Of a stretch of 64,000 nucleotides of DNA, positions 1-10,507 are shown piece after piece (positions within the stretch are counted from its first letter, which is position 1; each line of letters starts with the position of its first letter). The DNA is taken from NCBI RefSeq assembly GCF_000708205.1, contig NW_014575554.1:186001-250000 (forward strand). Direction: 5' to 3'. A model generated the notes under the pieces. It did no database searches. It was not told the DNA's origin and worked only from the letters and a program-made list of their open reading frames with translations. This DNA is from Mixia osmundae IAM 14324 (taxonomy: Eukaryota > Basidiomycota > Mixiomycetes > Mixiales > Mixiaceae). Position numbers and translations under genes: made by a program.

Positions 1-1743
1 GGCCGTGGCTCCGTCGTAGGCGGTTTGGGCGTCAAGGGCGGACTTGGCCAGAGATCAGGTTCGGGTAGGGCGTGAGACAAGGTGCCGATGTTCTTCAAGG
101 CAGGGCTATCATGCAAATGACTTGCGGAACTGATGCTGCTACTGCGGGATTCGTTACTGCTGTAGCTTGGAGTAGCGGACATGTCGCTGCTCGAAGCGTG
201 GTGGTAAGCTCTCGATCGCATCCTCGTACTTGTAGCCGAAGGTGGCCTTGACAGGGCTTGCAAATCGCGTGGGAGTTGAGCCATGCTAGAGAAAAAGGAC
301 GGTGACAGAGGTGGCAAGGACTGGCTTGAGGCCATAGCGATCGAGCGAATCGATGTAGCCATTTGTGATTTGTGCGGCGAAGGCAACGTAGCTGAATCAC
401 TCGAATTGCGCGTGCTCCGGGACGAGCTGACCGAAGGGCGTGCAAGTGCCGCATCCACTTCGCCGCTCAGAAACAGCGGTGGCAAAGCCGGTATTGGCGT
501 CGATCGCGTGCGCTTCGGCTCGTTCGACAGTGTAGCGGAGGCATTGGCTTCGAAGATAGGCGCGCTGATGGCAAGTTTGCCGGTAAGGTTAGCTTGAGTC
601 AGAGACAAGACAAGGCAGTGCTAATTACAGTGACATAAGTACACGCAATAGAAAGCTCGGGAGGGCCTTACAGAGATGGCAAGGGCGCCACAATCAGCAG
701 CCATGATATCGCGCTTGTCAAAGATGACACGGCCCTCGGTGCGAATGGCGGCAACCGTTACATCAGAGCGATTGAGGCTCATTCGGCCTTGCTCGTGTCG
801 TGAAGGGATGCAGATCATGGGCGCATTCGACGGCACTCCAAAAAGTATGCGTCGGCCGATTTCGACATCGAGAGATTTGAGTAGCGGATCAGTCAGCACG
901 ACGCTTTGATCGATTGGCACAGGGGTCGCAAGCTCGATGATGAGCTTATACTGACATACAAAGTCGGTCTTGGTCTGCTTGAGCCGATGACAGATCTACG
1001 ATAGCATCAGCGCCTGTCGTGATCGACCACCTGGTCTGACTTACTTCGGCTTTGCTGATGCGCACGTTGGGGAAGAGAGTACTGCACAGGTCCACAGATT
1101 GCGTGACAGGCGTAGTCCAGTCCCACGCGCGCTCCTTTCTCGCAATCTCGCTGACGTACGGCACCTTGCCGCCTAGCAAGTCCGCGGGGAGGATCTTCAC
1201 AGGGATAGATACTCTGCGCTCGATCAGCGTACACCCTGGTCAGTGACGTGGAACTCACTTGTCGCTTCGCTTGAGCAGTTGACGCCGCTTTGCACGTAAT
1301 ATGAGTTCGTATTTGACCGTCACGGAACTGGTGCTGCTCAGCACAGCCTGGCCAGCGTTGCGGATGGGCAGACCCGCGAGCGAAAAGCTGCCCGGTAGCG
1401 CGACACCATCATTGGTGAACTTCGGTACGTTGATAGAGAAGCTCAGGCTGCCATCTTTGCGCTCTATAGACCAGCCTTGCTCTGTAGAAGTGCCCGTGAC
1501 CGCAAAATCGTGTTCGACAGCTTCGTCGCACAGGACAACCGTCGTCGTCGAGCCGTCTGGTGAGATGACATCACATTCACCAAGCAGCTGAAGAGCTACG
1601 TGCGAATAGCGTGCTCGCAGGTTGCCGGAAGTCAGATCATGTCCGCCCGCAGAGAGTTTTGCAAGAATAGCCGTAGAGGCACGTACGCCGCCTTGCTCTC
1701 TGTCAACATTTTCAAGTGACAGTTCGAACGCTTTGAGCGTCAT
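1..1743 (-). CDS. Arrestin-like domain protein (3' end outside window)
   Basis: Probable adaptor of the arrestin fold; such fungal proteins usually recruit ubiquitin ligases to plasma-membrane cargo. Exons read 1743-1259, 1213-1045, 950-672 and 620 to beyond base 1. The N-terminal part is beta-rich; the second exon opens with VSIPVKILPADLL, like the sheet motif that starts the arrestin C domain, and the third with YKLIIELATPVP. The last exon is a Ser/Pro-rich tail ending at the edge in SPPLTPKPP, typical of the disordered tails of fungal arrestins. Splice phases agree at all three introns (donor GTGAGT, GTAAGT, GTAAGG); the last acceptor (TTAG at 621-624) is the least certain. A second in-frame ATG at 1773 would add ten residues. 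The family is inferred from fold-level motifs; I cannot name the subfamily. Confidence 0.6.
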
Positions 1744-1773
1744 AGAAGTAGGGTATATAGTGTGCCTCGACAT

Positions 1774-2147
1774 GGCTCGACCGTCGATGGCTGCCGTTCG
1801 ACACGAAAGAGTGGAGAGTGTCTGACGCCTTTGCTCGAAATTAGTACTTTAGCAGGCGCGACGCGTACTGATCAGGAAGAAAGTTCGCAGACGTCGATCA
1901 CAGACTGAACGCCACAGCCAGTATAAACTGATGAATCCCTCAAGCTGGTGCGGACGTGCATCTCATCATTTAATCATCTGATATTGCATCCCGTGTGTCT
2001 AAACTTGACCGTTGCCATTGACCCCCATGACTGCAGTCTCATCATCATACCCACACTTGTTTCACGTCCGTTGCTCAGTTTCACCCGCTTTGCACCGCAC
2101 CGCCATGCCACCATTGTCGCCAGCACTCGGCCATCACTGCCGCAAGC
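1774..2147. promoter_or_regulatory. Divergent intergenic region, arrestin / aspartic-fold gene
   Basis: No gene is seen here. The stretch separates two divergent starts. A TATA-like GTATAAACTG lies near 1920, about 225 bases before the right-hand ATG, and TATATAG at 1754-1760 lies just inside the left gene's alternative start. No other clear element. Confidence 0.4.
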
Positions 2148-3438
2148 ATGTCCTGCTGGTTAGGACTCTCCACGCTGCTGGTACTGTGCGCGGACTTGGT
2201 CAGCTGTAATGCGAGCGGCCGTATCACGCTCGAACGCACCCCTAAGCTGAAGACCCAACTGGAAGTCATCAGTGGCAAACATAGCGGCAATGGCGTTGCT
2301 TTCGGCAGCAAAGTCTATCATCCAGTCTCATCAGCTAATGGTGTCGTCAGACTCACCGCCGCCCCGATCGGCGACGCCTTCCTTGTAGCCACAGTTGGCG
2401 CCGCCAATGTCACTCTCTCAATCGATACAGCCTCGCCATTCACCATCGTTGGACTCAACCACCTCAATCCCTACGTGCCTGGGCCGACAGCCGTACAGAC
2501 TAACATGCGATGGGCGACGCTCGGCAGTAATTGGAATCTGGCAGGAACGATATGGACAGACGTCGTCAAGATCAGCGCAGACTTTGTCATGTCAGGCGTA
2601 CGAATAGCAGAGGCGATCCCTTCAAAAGCTTTCGAAAGCTTCTATGGTACCAACGCAGGCTTGCTGGGACTGTAAGCATGTCCTTTGCGCAATACGAGTG
2701 CAGCTCACGCTCGAGGATCTTCAGCGGACTGAAAGCGCTCAGCAAGGGCACTATAGCGGACGAGCCTTTGACAATCCTGCCTACCTTTGTGGATGAGGTC
2801 GCTCTTCAGCTCATGCCATCCAAAGCAGGCGTTACCCTGAACTACCGGCCCACATCATCGCCAGAGAGTAGCACCTTGTCATTTGGCGCGATTGATACGA
2901 CCTCACTCGTCGGAGGCATCAATTACATGCCTCTTGGCGCGCCCATCAATGGATCACAGTACTGGACGCTGCTCATGGAGCTGCCCCAGTTTGGCTTGAA
3001 CAGAACGTCGCCTTGCAAGGCTAATGCTTTCCTCAATACGCAGTCGACGCTCATGATCTTGCCATATACGGCAGGCCAGAACTACATCAATAGCATTCCT
3101 GGAGCCGGCTACCAGCAAGGTATTGTGAGCTTCCCTCAGTCATCGACGCCGCCCGATCTCGTCTTTTCGACCGTCACTGGGGCAAAATTAACTCTGCCCG
3201 GCAAGTCACAGCTCCTGAGCCCAGCAGAAGTCCAAACGGCAGGCCTCGATTCGACTCAATCCTACAGCTGGATTACACAGTAGGTCCTTGATGCTGTATC
3301 ATACAAGTTGGCTGACGTATTCGCAGAGCAACTGATGAGCAACAATACACCATAGGTTCTTTCTGGCTCGAGAGATTCCTTGTTTACCTCGACCACACCA
3401 TTCCTCGGATCGGCATTGGCGCGACTGCTCTCACATAG
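2148..3438 (+). CDS. Pepsin-fold (family A1) secreted protein lacking catalytic motifs
   Basis: Exons 2148-2671, 2725-3279 and 3327-3438 give 396 residues. A hydrophobic N-terminus (residues 1-20, ending LVSC) looks like a signal peptide. The fold is that of pepsin-type aspartic proteases: the first lobe has SIDTASPFTIVG, a GLLGLG turn follows across intron 1, and the end IGSFWLERFLVYLDHT matches the usual C-terminal segment. The catalytic signatures are changed: the first D-T-G-S is D93-T-A-S, the second D-[ST]-G is N279-T-Q-S, and the flap motif Y-G-D-G-S is absent. The two relatives at 9039 and 11825 keep all of these. It is therefore probably not an active protease and may bind peptide or cell-wall ligands. 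The frame is open throughout, so this looks like a functional non-enzyme rather than a decaying gene. Confidence 0.8.
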
Positions 3439-3491
3439 ACGTCGGTGTCTCACGGACAAGTTCGCATGATGCATGCATACATCGTTTGCGC

Positions 3492-5548
3492 TTATTGACC
3501 TGGCGGCCCTTCTGGTTTCAATGAGGAGCGACCCGCGCGCATGATCTCATCGCAGCTCAGTAGGTTTATCGCAATGACTCCGCTGCTCTACACATTAGCG
3601 CAGCAATCAGTGACGGCTAAATGACGAACCAGGAGTGAAGCAAGTGTCGTTTGACTCTGTAATTGTCCCAGATGCCTTCGACGATTGGGTCGAGCGGTTC
3701 GCCTGACCGCAGATCGATGCCGACCGTATGCCCTTCTGCTTGCTCGTCCTGCAACGCAACAATGACATCTTGTACGTCATAGCCACCGTTTTGCGCCAAG
3801 ATCTTTGGTATGATCAGGAGAGCGTCAGAGAAGGCTTGTATGCCCATTTTGGCTCTGCCTTTCGTCTCGCTTTTGAGCTTGAGCAGGGAAGCGCTGCAAG
3901 CGATCTCGAAAGCACCTGCGCCCGGTACAAGAGAGCGGTCTTCTAGTGCGTTCTTGACCGATCGCAATCCGTCCCTGATGCCGTCGTTGATCTGGTTGAT
4001 CGTATGCGCGTTGGGACCTTTGAGAAGAAGCGTCACGCTCTTTGGCTCTTTGACGTCCTCTATGAAGGTGTACTTCTCTTCGCCCAGGGTATGCTCATAG
4101 ACTAGACCGGCCCAGCCGAGCACGTCTGGCGTCAGATCGTCGACCGAGTTTTGGGCGACACCGCCACAAGCAAACTGCAGTCTCTCCATATTCCTACGCT
4201 TGGCCCGTCGGAGTGCAAGGATGCCATCTTTGGCGAGCACGTCTAGACTGAGCGGATCGATGCCTTTCTGATTGACCACGACGAATGTCTTTGGCTTGCT
4301 GCTTGTGGGGTTGCCTTGAGCATCAATAGCCTCGTCGCAGACGTGACGCTTGAGCTCGATGATCTTCTTGAGCTTTGCGTCTACAAAGCGTCGCTCTGAC
4401 TCTGCGAGCTTTTCTCGCTGTTCTGCGGAATTGTAGAAGAAGCCAGAGTTGACCTCTGTCTTCTCGTACTCGAGACTGACATTGAGCGTGAGAATGTAGG
4501 CGTTCTCGAGTCGCTTAGGCATGTCGGGATGTCTCGCACCATGATCCATGACGAGACCACGGACGAGTCGAGTGTCTCGGTCCGACTGATGCTGCATCTT
4601 CATCACCTCGACCATGTGTAGGTCAATGGGCTCATATTGTGTCTCCTCTGCAATCTCTGGCGCTGTCGTATCTGCGGTGGGCACAGTCGTTGTCGTCGGG
4701 GATGAAGGCGTGACCTTTGCGATTGCAGACGCGACAGTCGATGCGATGCTGGAAGTCGCTGGCTCGTCCTCCTTCACGCTGTCTGGCTTGGCGAGTGGCT
4801 GTCGGATGGCGAGTACGGCATCAACGACAGCCGGAGCGAGCGCAGTCGCGAGCCGAGCATGCAGTTTTGTCGAAAGCGAAGTGTGTGCAACTGAGACGAG
4901 CGTGGCATGGTCCATCTTGCCCTTTTGTTGTACAGTGAAGCTGTCAAGAAACTGACAGGACAAAGTGAGAGATCAGCTTGATGCCCTGAAGAGTCTATCA
5001 ATAGACAAACCTCTAGACTGTGCTTCTGAGCGAGCTCGATGCCTTCTGCAATGATGCGCGGGTGGACGCCCTCGCTGGTGAAGCGTTCGGATTGCTTGAG
5101 CAGTTCGCCAATGAGCAAGATCAAGCTGGTCGTGCCATCGCCAGTCTGGTCATCTTGCCCTACGGCAGTACGAGCGATCATCGCTGCCGTCGGATTCTGG
5201 ATCTGCATCTCTGACAAGAGCACTTTGCCGTCTTTTGTCATCTTGAGCTGTCCGGCGCCATCAACGAGCATCTTGATCGTCCCCTTTGGACCTGTCGTGG
5301 CATCCAGTCAGCGCACGACAAGATGAACATTGGAGCGACAAACCCAAATTGGAGCGGACGACATTTGCCAAGCCCACTGCGCCTGTCGTATTGACGAGCA
5401 AAGCTTGACTTCTCCTGACGCTCTCTGCCCTCGGATTGATGAGCTCGATAGAGGACGACCTGGCAGAGCGATGGCAGACGGAGCAGACACAGACAGGGCC
5501 CTACCATCAGCATTGCGTCACGACAGCGAGCTGGGAAGCTACTCACAT
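3492..5548 (-). CDS. CCT6: Chaperonin CCT/TRiC subunit zeta
   Basis: Subunit of the cytosolic ring chaperonin that folds actin, tubulin and other proteins. Exons 5548-5547, 5459-5344, 5291-5011, 4951-3630 and 3582-3492 give 603 residues. Recognisable blocks are the N-terminal [14 protein letters not shown], the ATP site [16 protein letters not shown] in the apical domain, [10 protein letters not shown], and the C-terminal [12 protein letters not shown]; these identify the zeta subunit. The start codon is split: exon 1 supplies AT, and G comes from exon 2 after an 87-nt intron; without splicing no ATG lies in this frame. A Ser/Thr/Ala-rich insert of about 50 residues (186-239) follows VLAIRQP and makes the protein longer than the usual 540 or so. 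The last donor is the weak GTTCGT, but the exon after it restores the conserved C-terminus. Confidence 0.95.
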
Positions 5549-5985
5549 TGTCGTCGTCTCACTGCAAGTCAATTATTGCCTTCGCGCTCGCGAGAGAGCG
5601 TCTGGCAAATTCTAGCTGACAAAGACAAAAACTCAGGCAACATCAGTGTGCGCAACCTCGGCAGGCACAGGCAGGCTAGAGGACGACGGTGTGACCAGAC
5701 AAGTGGCTGCTCGAGCAGTGTCCGAGCATCAAGAAGCCACGTGGCCGCGATCAAAGCTCGGATCGCTGCCTTGCTCGTCAAGAGCTCCCACATTTGATTT
5801 TGTCTAGCACCATCGGGCTCGTGAAGCGTCCTCGAGGCCCGCATTCGTCAGAGGCCACTCGCCATCAGTTATTGGACCGCTCACAACACGGCTTGCGTGA
5901 CCTGGCAACCCCTGACACGCGCAAGCTGGTCTACCAAGCAAGGGCAGCCGAGCGCAAGACGGCCCAAGCTAGCGAGCAGTGCGAC
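5549..5985. promoter_or_regulatory. Divergent promoter region CCT6 / NOT4
   Basis: 437 bases between divergent start codons with no gene supported. The NOT4 frame stays open upstream to about 5794 but holds no ATG before 5986, so this part is taken as leader. No strong TATA is seen. Confidence 0.4.
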
Positions 5986-8634
5986 ATGGCGACAGCCTCC
6001 AGCAGCGCTGCTCTGAGTACCTACGCAACCCCTTTAGGCTCAGGCTTGCCAGGTGTACCGGGACCGAGCGGAAGCGTCGCGAGCAGCTCAGGCCATCACG
6101 AGCGCTCGTCCCATCATCACCATGCGAACCATCATCACCAAACCGGCGAGCGAGATCGTCATCGGCGCTCCAGAAACGATCACCGCCACGACAGAAGCGA
6201 TGGACATCACCGCGAACGCGACAGAGACCGGGATCCTGCTGCCTCGTCCTCCAACGGGAGGAGTTCCAACTATGCTCGACACGGCGCACAGTCTGCTCAT
6301 TCCACCACTAGCTCGCTAGTCAATGGAGGTTCGGGTCATGTAGACGCTGCCGATGACAACGCCAGCTCGGCCCTCGACTTCGACAATTTTGACGACGAGG
6401 ACATCGAGTGTCCGCTCTGTCTCGACGAAATGGATCTTTCAGACCTCAATTTTAAGCCCTGTCCGTGCGGCTATCAGGTGCGTGGGCATATCAGAACGAT
6501 GACTGTGCAGACTTCAAATTGGTATTCTGCGCAGATATGTCGGTTTTGCTGGCACAACATCAAGGAGAATCTAAATGGTCGATGTCCCGCCTGCCGTCGG
6601 CAGTACGACGACAGCACTGTCGAATTCAAAGCGATGAAGCCAGAAGAGTGCGCATCTGATGTCGCTCTGCTGTTTACGGCTAACCTTGCTTCGCACCTGC
6701 ACAGATTGAAGCGACTGCAGGCTGCCAAGCGGCAAAAGGAGAAAGAGAAGAAGGAGCTCGAGATCACCAACCGGCGTCATCTGAGCAACGTCCGCGTCAA
6801 GCAGAAGAACCAGGTGCACATCACGGGACTGACGACAAAGTATGCAAACGAAGATGTCCGTCCTTCTTCTCGGCGTCCTTCTAGAGCCGGGCTGACAGCA
6901 GCGCAGACTTTACATGCACTCAAAGGATCTGATCACTACGGACAATATGGCAAGATCGCAAAAATGTTCGTCGCTCGCAAGGCGCTGCATCAGGGTCCCA
7001 GCCCTGCCGTACAAGTGCCGACATCCCTACTCGATTCTCATTACCAACCCGTCAACGTCTACATCAATTATGAGCAGCAGAGAGATGCTGCAGCGTGCAT
7101 GGCTGCGGTCGATGGCTCGACTACTGCGGATGGATTGAAACTGCGGGCAACATGGGGCACGACAAAGTACTGCACATCGTACCTGCGCGGACAAAAGTGC
7201 GCTATCGATGGCTGCATGCAAGCACACGAGACAGGTGAAGAAGTTGATGGTCCCATTCTGTTAGCAAAAGAGGAGATATCTTCAATGTACGTGACGCTCG
7301 CTTTTCAGATCTTGTAAGCTCATACAGGAAGCAGGCAACATGCTGCCAAGCAGTCAGAGACGAGAGCAGCAGCGAGCTCAGCAGCGCCTAGTCTACCTGC
7401 TTCTGCCTCGTGGGCCAAGCAACCTACAACGCAGCCTGCGAAGCCCAGCATACAGCGCCAGTCATCTATCCGCAATGCCGTGCCTGCGCGACCATTATCA
7501 GCCGCTTCGAATCCCACCACGTCCAGCAGCCGCAGATCGTCCGAGCCACAAGAAGCCAAGCCAGTCTTGCCTTCTCAGCCAGCCGTCATCCCCGCGGTTG
7601 AGCGCTTAGCCGACGTCCGCAATGCGTCAAACTCCTTGCCAGCACTCCCACCTGGGCTGCTGCCTGCGACGAGCATGCTCTCTGCGCCGCCTGGGCTCGT
7701 GCCGGCAGGTCCACCTGGTCTTTCAGCATCAAGCACGCCCATCAGCGATGCATCGATTCCTCTGCCAGCTTCCGACTTTGCCGGCTTTGATCAGACGCTA
7801 GACACGCTAGCAGACGGCGGCTTCAGCTTTAGTCTGGATCCGGATATCGTCCATCACGAGGCGAAGCCGGTATCGGCGACAGCTTCACTCAACGGCAGCA
7901 CAAGCTTACTCAGCAGCTTCGAACCCGGCATACTGACGCCCTCCAATCTCAGCGGCCCCAGCTCGCCCATCACCAGCTTGCGATCTTCGCTCGATATCAT
8001 GAGCATCGCAAGTCCTTTAGCGACAGCGCAGCCGTCTGGTTACACTGGCTCATTCGACCCTTTTGCGGAAGTCAAGCCGAGTCAGAAGTTACCGTCGGAT
8101 GACGAGACAGAGACTCAGCCCCCTGCATCTATCAGACAGTCATCCCGCTTTGGCTTTGCTCGTCAGCCTTCGAGCTTCTCGCGGGGTCTGAATGACCAGG
8201 CAAAGGCTGCTTTTCTCTCGTCCATGTCAAATGAGAAGCATGCCATGGGACGTAGCCCGTCTTCGTCTGGCCATTTTGCCGATCTGTCGAGCGGTCCTCA
8301 AGCTGCTCCTCTGCCTGACGCAGCAACGCTCTTCCCAGGCGTAGATCTCGATGCGTCGTATTCATCAGCCTTGCCGCCCGTTTTCGGTCTCGAGGGGCCG
8401 CATCGCAAGTCGCCATCGCCAGCGCGTCATCCTAATCATCATCCGCTAGCGTACAACATACAGCACGATCCATTTGCGCCCCAGTACGCCGGTAATGGTG
8501 TGTCTGAGATGCTCGTTACACAGATCTCCCCATTGAAGTATGCCCTGACAGAGCTCTTCAATGACCCGGCAATCGTCAATATGCGCAACGCAAGACCCGG
8601 CTATGTCCCGCCCTTCGAGTATGGCCGTCGATGA
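5986..8634 (+). CDS. NOT4: CCR4-NOT E3 ubiquitin ligase subunit NOT4
   Basis: Ubiquitin ligase of the CCR4-NOT complex, acting in mRNA turnover and ribosome-associated quality control. Exons 5986-6477, 6535-6855, 6907-7286 and 7335-8634 give 830 residues. A His/Arg/Asp-rich low-complexity stretch (about residues 40-90) precedes a C4C4-type RING: ECPLCLDEMDLSDLNFKPCP, then CGYQ|ICRFCWHNI, then CPACR. It is followed by a coiled linker, an RRM (VHITGLTTKYANED...YGQYGKI) and a CCCH-type zinc finger (CTSYLRGQKCAIDGCMQAH). The C-terminal half is disordered Ser/Pro-rich. All three introns (57, 51, 48 nt) are multiples of three; the first two lack stops, so only family alignment reveals them. The acceptor of the third could alternatively be 3 nt earlier. 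Confidence 0.93.
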
Positions 8635-9038
8635 ATGCACGGCCTCTTTCGTGGTGATTTGCTAGCTGAATTCCTCAGATGAATCCATTCTCGGTTATCC
8701 AATCGTCGGCATCACGATCAGACCTGACTTGCTTTTCTCGAATCAACACATTGAGGATGGCGCGGCACGTCTTTGCGGCACCATCTGACCCTTTCGTACA
8801 TACTCGCTATCATCAGTCATTGTCTCGGGAGCGATAGCAACTCGTCGGCATCGCGACTCTTCCCCACTGAGCCAGCAGTCTGAGACGATACTGTCCTTTA
8901 TCGTCGGCTCCAGGGGCGGATCAGCTACTGATGATAGCAACAGCTGCATATCAGTTGCCTCTTTACGATGCTGCAGCTGCCGACTGACCTCCTGGGCCAG
9001 CTCCTCACTGCTTCTCTCAACGACGTGGCCAGGCATCG
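8635..9038. other. Intergenic region NOT4 to aspartic protease
   Basis: About 400 bases holding the NOT4 3' UTR and the leader of the next gene. A 97-codon reverse frame (8743-9036) is open but shows no recognisable domain and would start two bases from the opposing ATG, so I do not call it. Confidence 0.35.
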
Positions 9039-10443
9039 ATGAAGGGCTCTCTCCTCGTCTCGTTCGCCGCTACAGCTTCAGTAATCGCTACTAAGATCGT
9101 GCAGAAAGCTGCAACGGTTCATATCAACAAGCATTCGCATGGGCGGGGCCGCAAGTCCGTCCAGATCTCAAAGTATATCTTTGCCGACGTTGTGTGCGCT
9201 TCTTACTTCACATTCGGTGACGATCCGACGCCCTACCTTCTCTCTATCGACACAGGATCGGCACTCACCTTTGTTGGCGTCAGTCGCGATCGCGTCTTTT
9301 GGCCAGACTCGACCTTCAAGCGATATGCAGCCCTGCCATTCTCTGAGGTCAGCTGGGCCCGCGCCGCTCCGGAACGGTCAGAGCTCACGCGTACGCAGAG
9401 CTTCGGAGATGGTAGTTCAATCAATGGCAACCTCCTCGTAGGCCCAATCAGTCCCGCCAAAGGGCTGCGTGTCAACTCAACCCTGGGTGGTCTTCTTCCC
9501 AGCGAGTCATTCAGCAAGTTGAGTCCCGATGTCGACGGATTATTCGGTCTCTCTGTTGAAGCATCGCTTGACTATGTGCTCACTACGGCTGGCTTCGATG
9601 CGGCAACGAGAAAGAACTTCCATCCTTTCATGTTCGATGCGGTCGCTCAGGGCGCTCTGCCTGTGAACACCTTCGGACTAGGCTTCACACCTCAGATTGT
9701 CGAGCAAGGCGCCCAGGAAAATGCAGTCACACTGGGCGGTTATGACGAAAAGGTTCTCACATCGGAGATCATGTGGTCCCCTGTGCAAGGGGTACCGGGC
9801 AAGGGCTTCGCACCTGCCTGGAATGTGGACTTTCAAATCCCCGCTATTGGCTTGGTCCCCGGCAAGAGCGGCCCTTTACCAGCAGGATTGGTTGACTCTG
9901 GCACGGTTCTACTCAATCTGCCAGGCACGGCGTTCGCAAAGTAGGCTACCGAATTTTCATTTCAGATCTCAGCTTACACTTGTCTTAAGCTATGTCAAAC
10001 AACTACCCAATGGCGTATTCGATCCGGACGTAAACTTTGTGCGCGTTCTCAAGTCGGAGGTTGACAAAGTCAAGTCGCTCGATATCAGTATTGCCACACC
10101 AGCGACCAAGTCAGGACGGTCGATCATCAAGCTTCGCGGCGAATCTCAGTTCTTCTCTGATGCTGTCGCCACGAAGATCGGTCTCGATGTTACAAAGTAT
10201 GCTTGGTCTTGGATAGGTCAGGGGTCCACCGAAGACAACTACGGGTATGGACCTCGCTCACTGCTCCTTGCGCGGTGCTTACACTATCGGACAGCGCCAT
10301 CTTTGGACTATTCTTCCATCAGTACTTTTACGTAAGTATGACCGACGAGACCAGCATAGCGCTGATATATTGCGCAGGTCATCTACGACGCGTCCTCATC
10401 CGATGGTCTGCGCGTGGGTATTGCGACGACAAAGTATAGCTGA
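9039..10443 (+). CDS. Secreted aspartic protease, family A1
   Basis: Pepsin-like protease, likely secreted or wall-bound. Exons 9039-9940, 9990-10244, 10295-10331 and 10378-10443 give 419 residues. Residues 1-18 look like a signal peptide. Both catalytic motifs are intact: D71-T-G-S in LLSIDTGSALTFVG and D286-S-G-T in GLVDSGTVLLNLP; the flap is FGDGSSING, with Phe where pepsin has Tyr. The 37-nt third exon encodes most of the C-terminal segment GAIFGLFFHQYFY, matching the same segment in the neighbouring paralogue. It ends 64 bases from the stop of that paralogue, which is read on the other strand. Confidence 0.9.
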
Positions 10444-10507
10444 GCGAATCCATGCTTTTGCACTTATGGTGTGCATGCAAATGTCCGTCTGTATTGAGCG
10501 ACAACAA

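Noticed and set aside
5794-5985. N-terminal extension of NOT4
   Set aside because: The frame is open but contains no ATG before 5986.
8743-9036. 97-codon reverse frame between NOT4 and an aspartic protease
   Set aside because: No domain, no room for a promoter (two bases from the opposing ATG), and composition like a chance frame.
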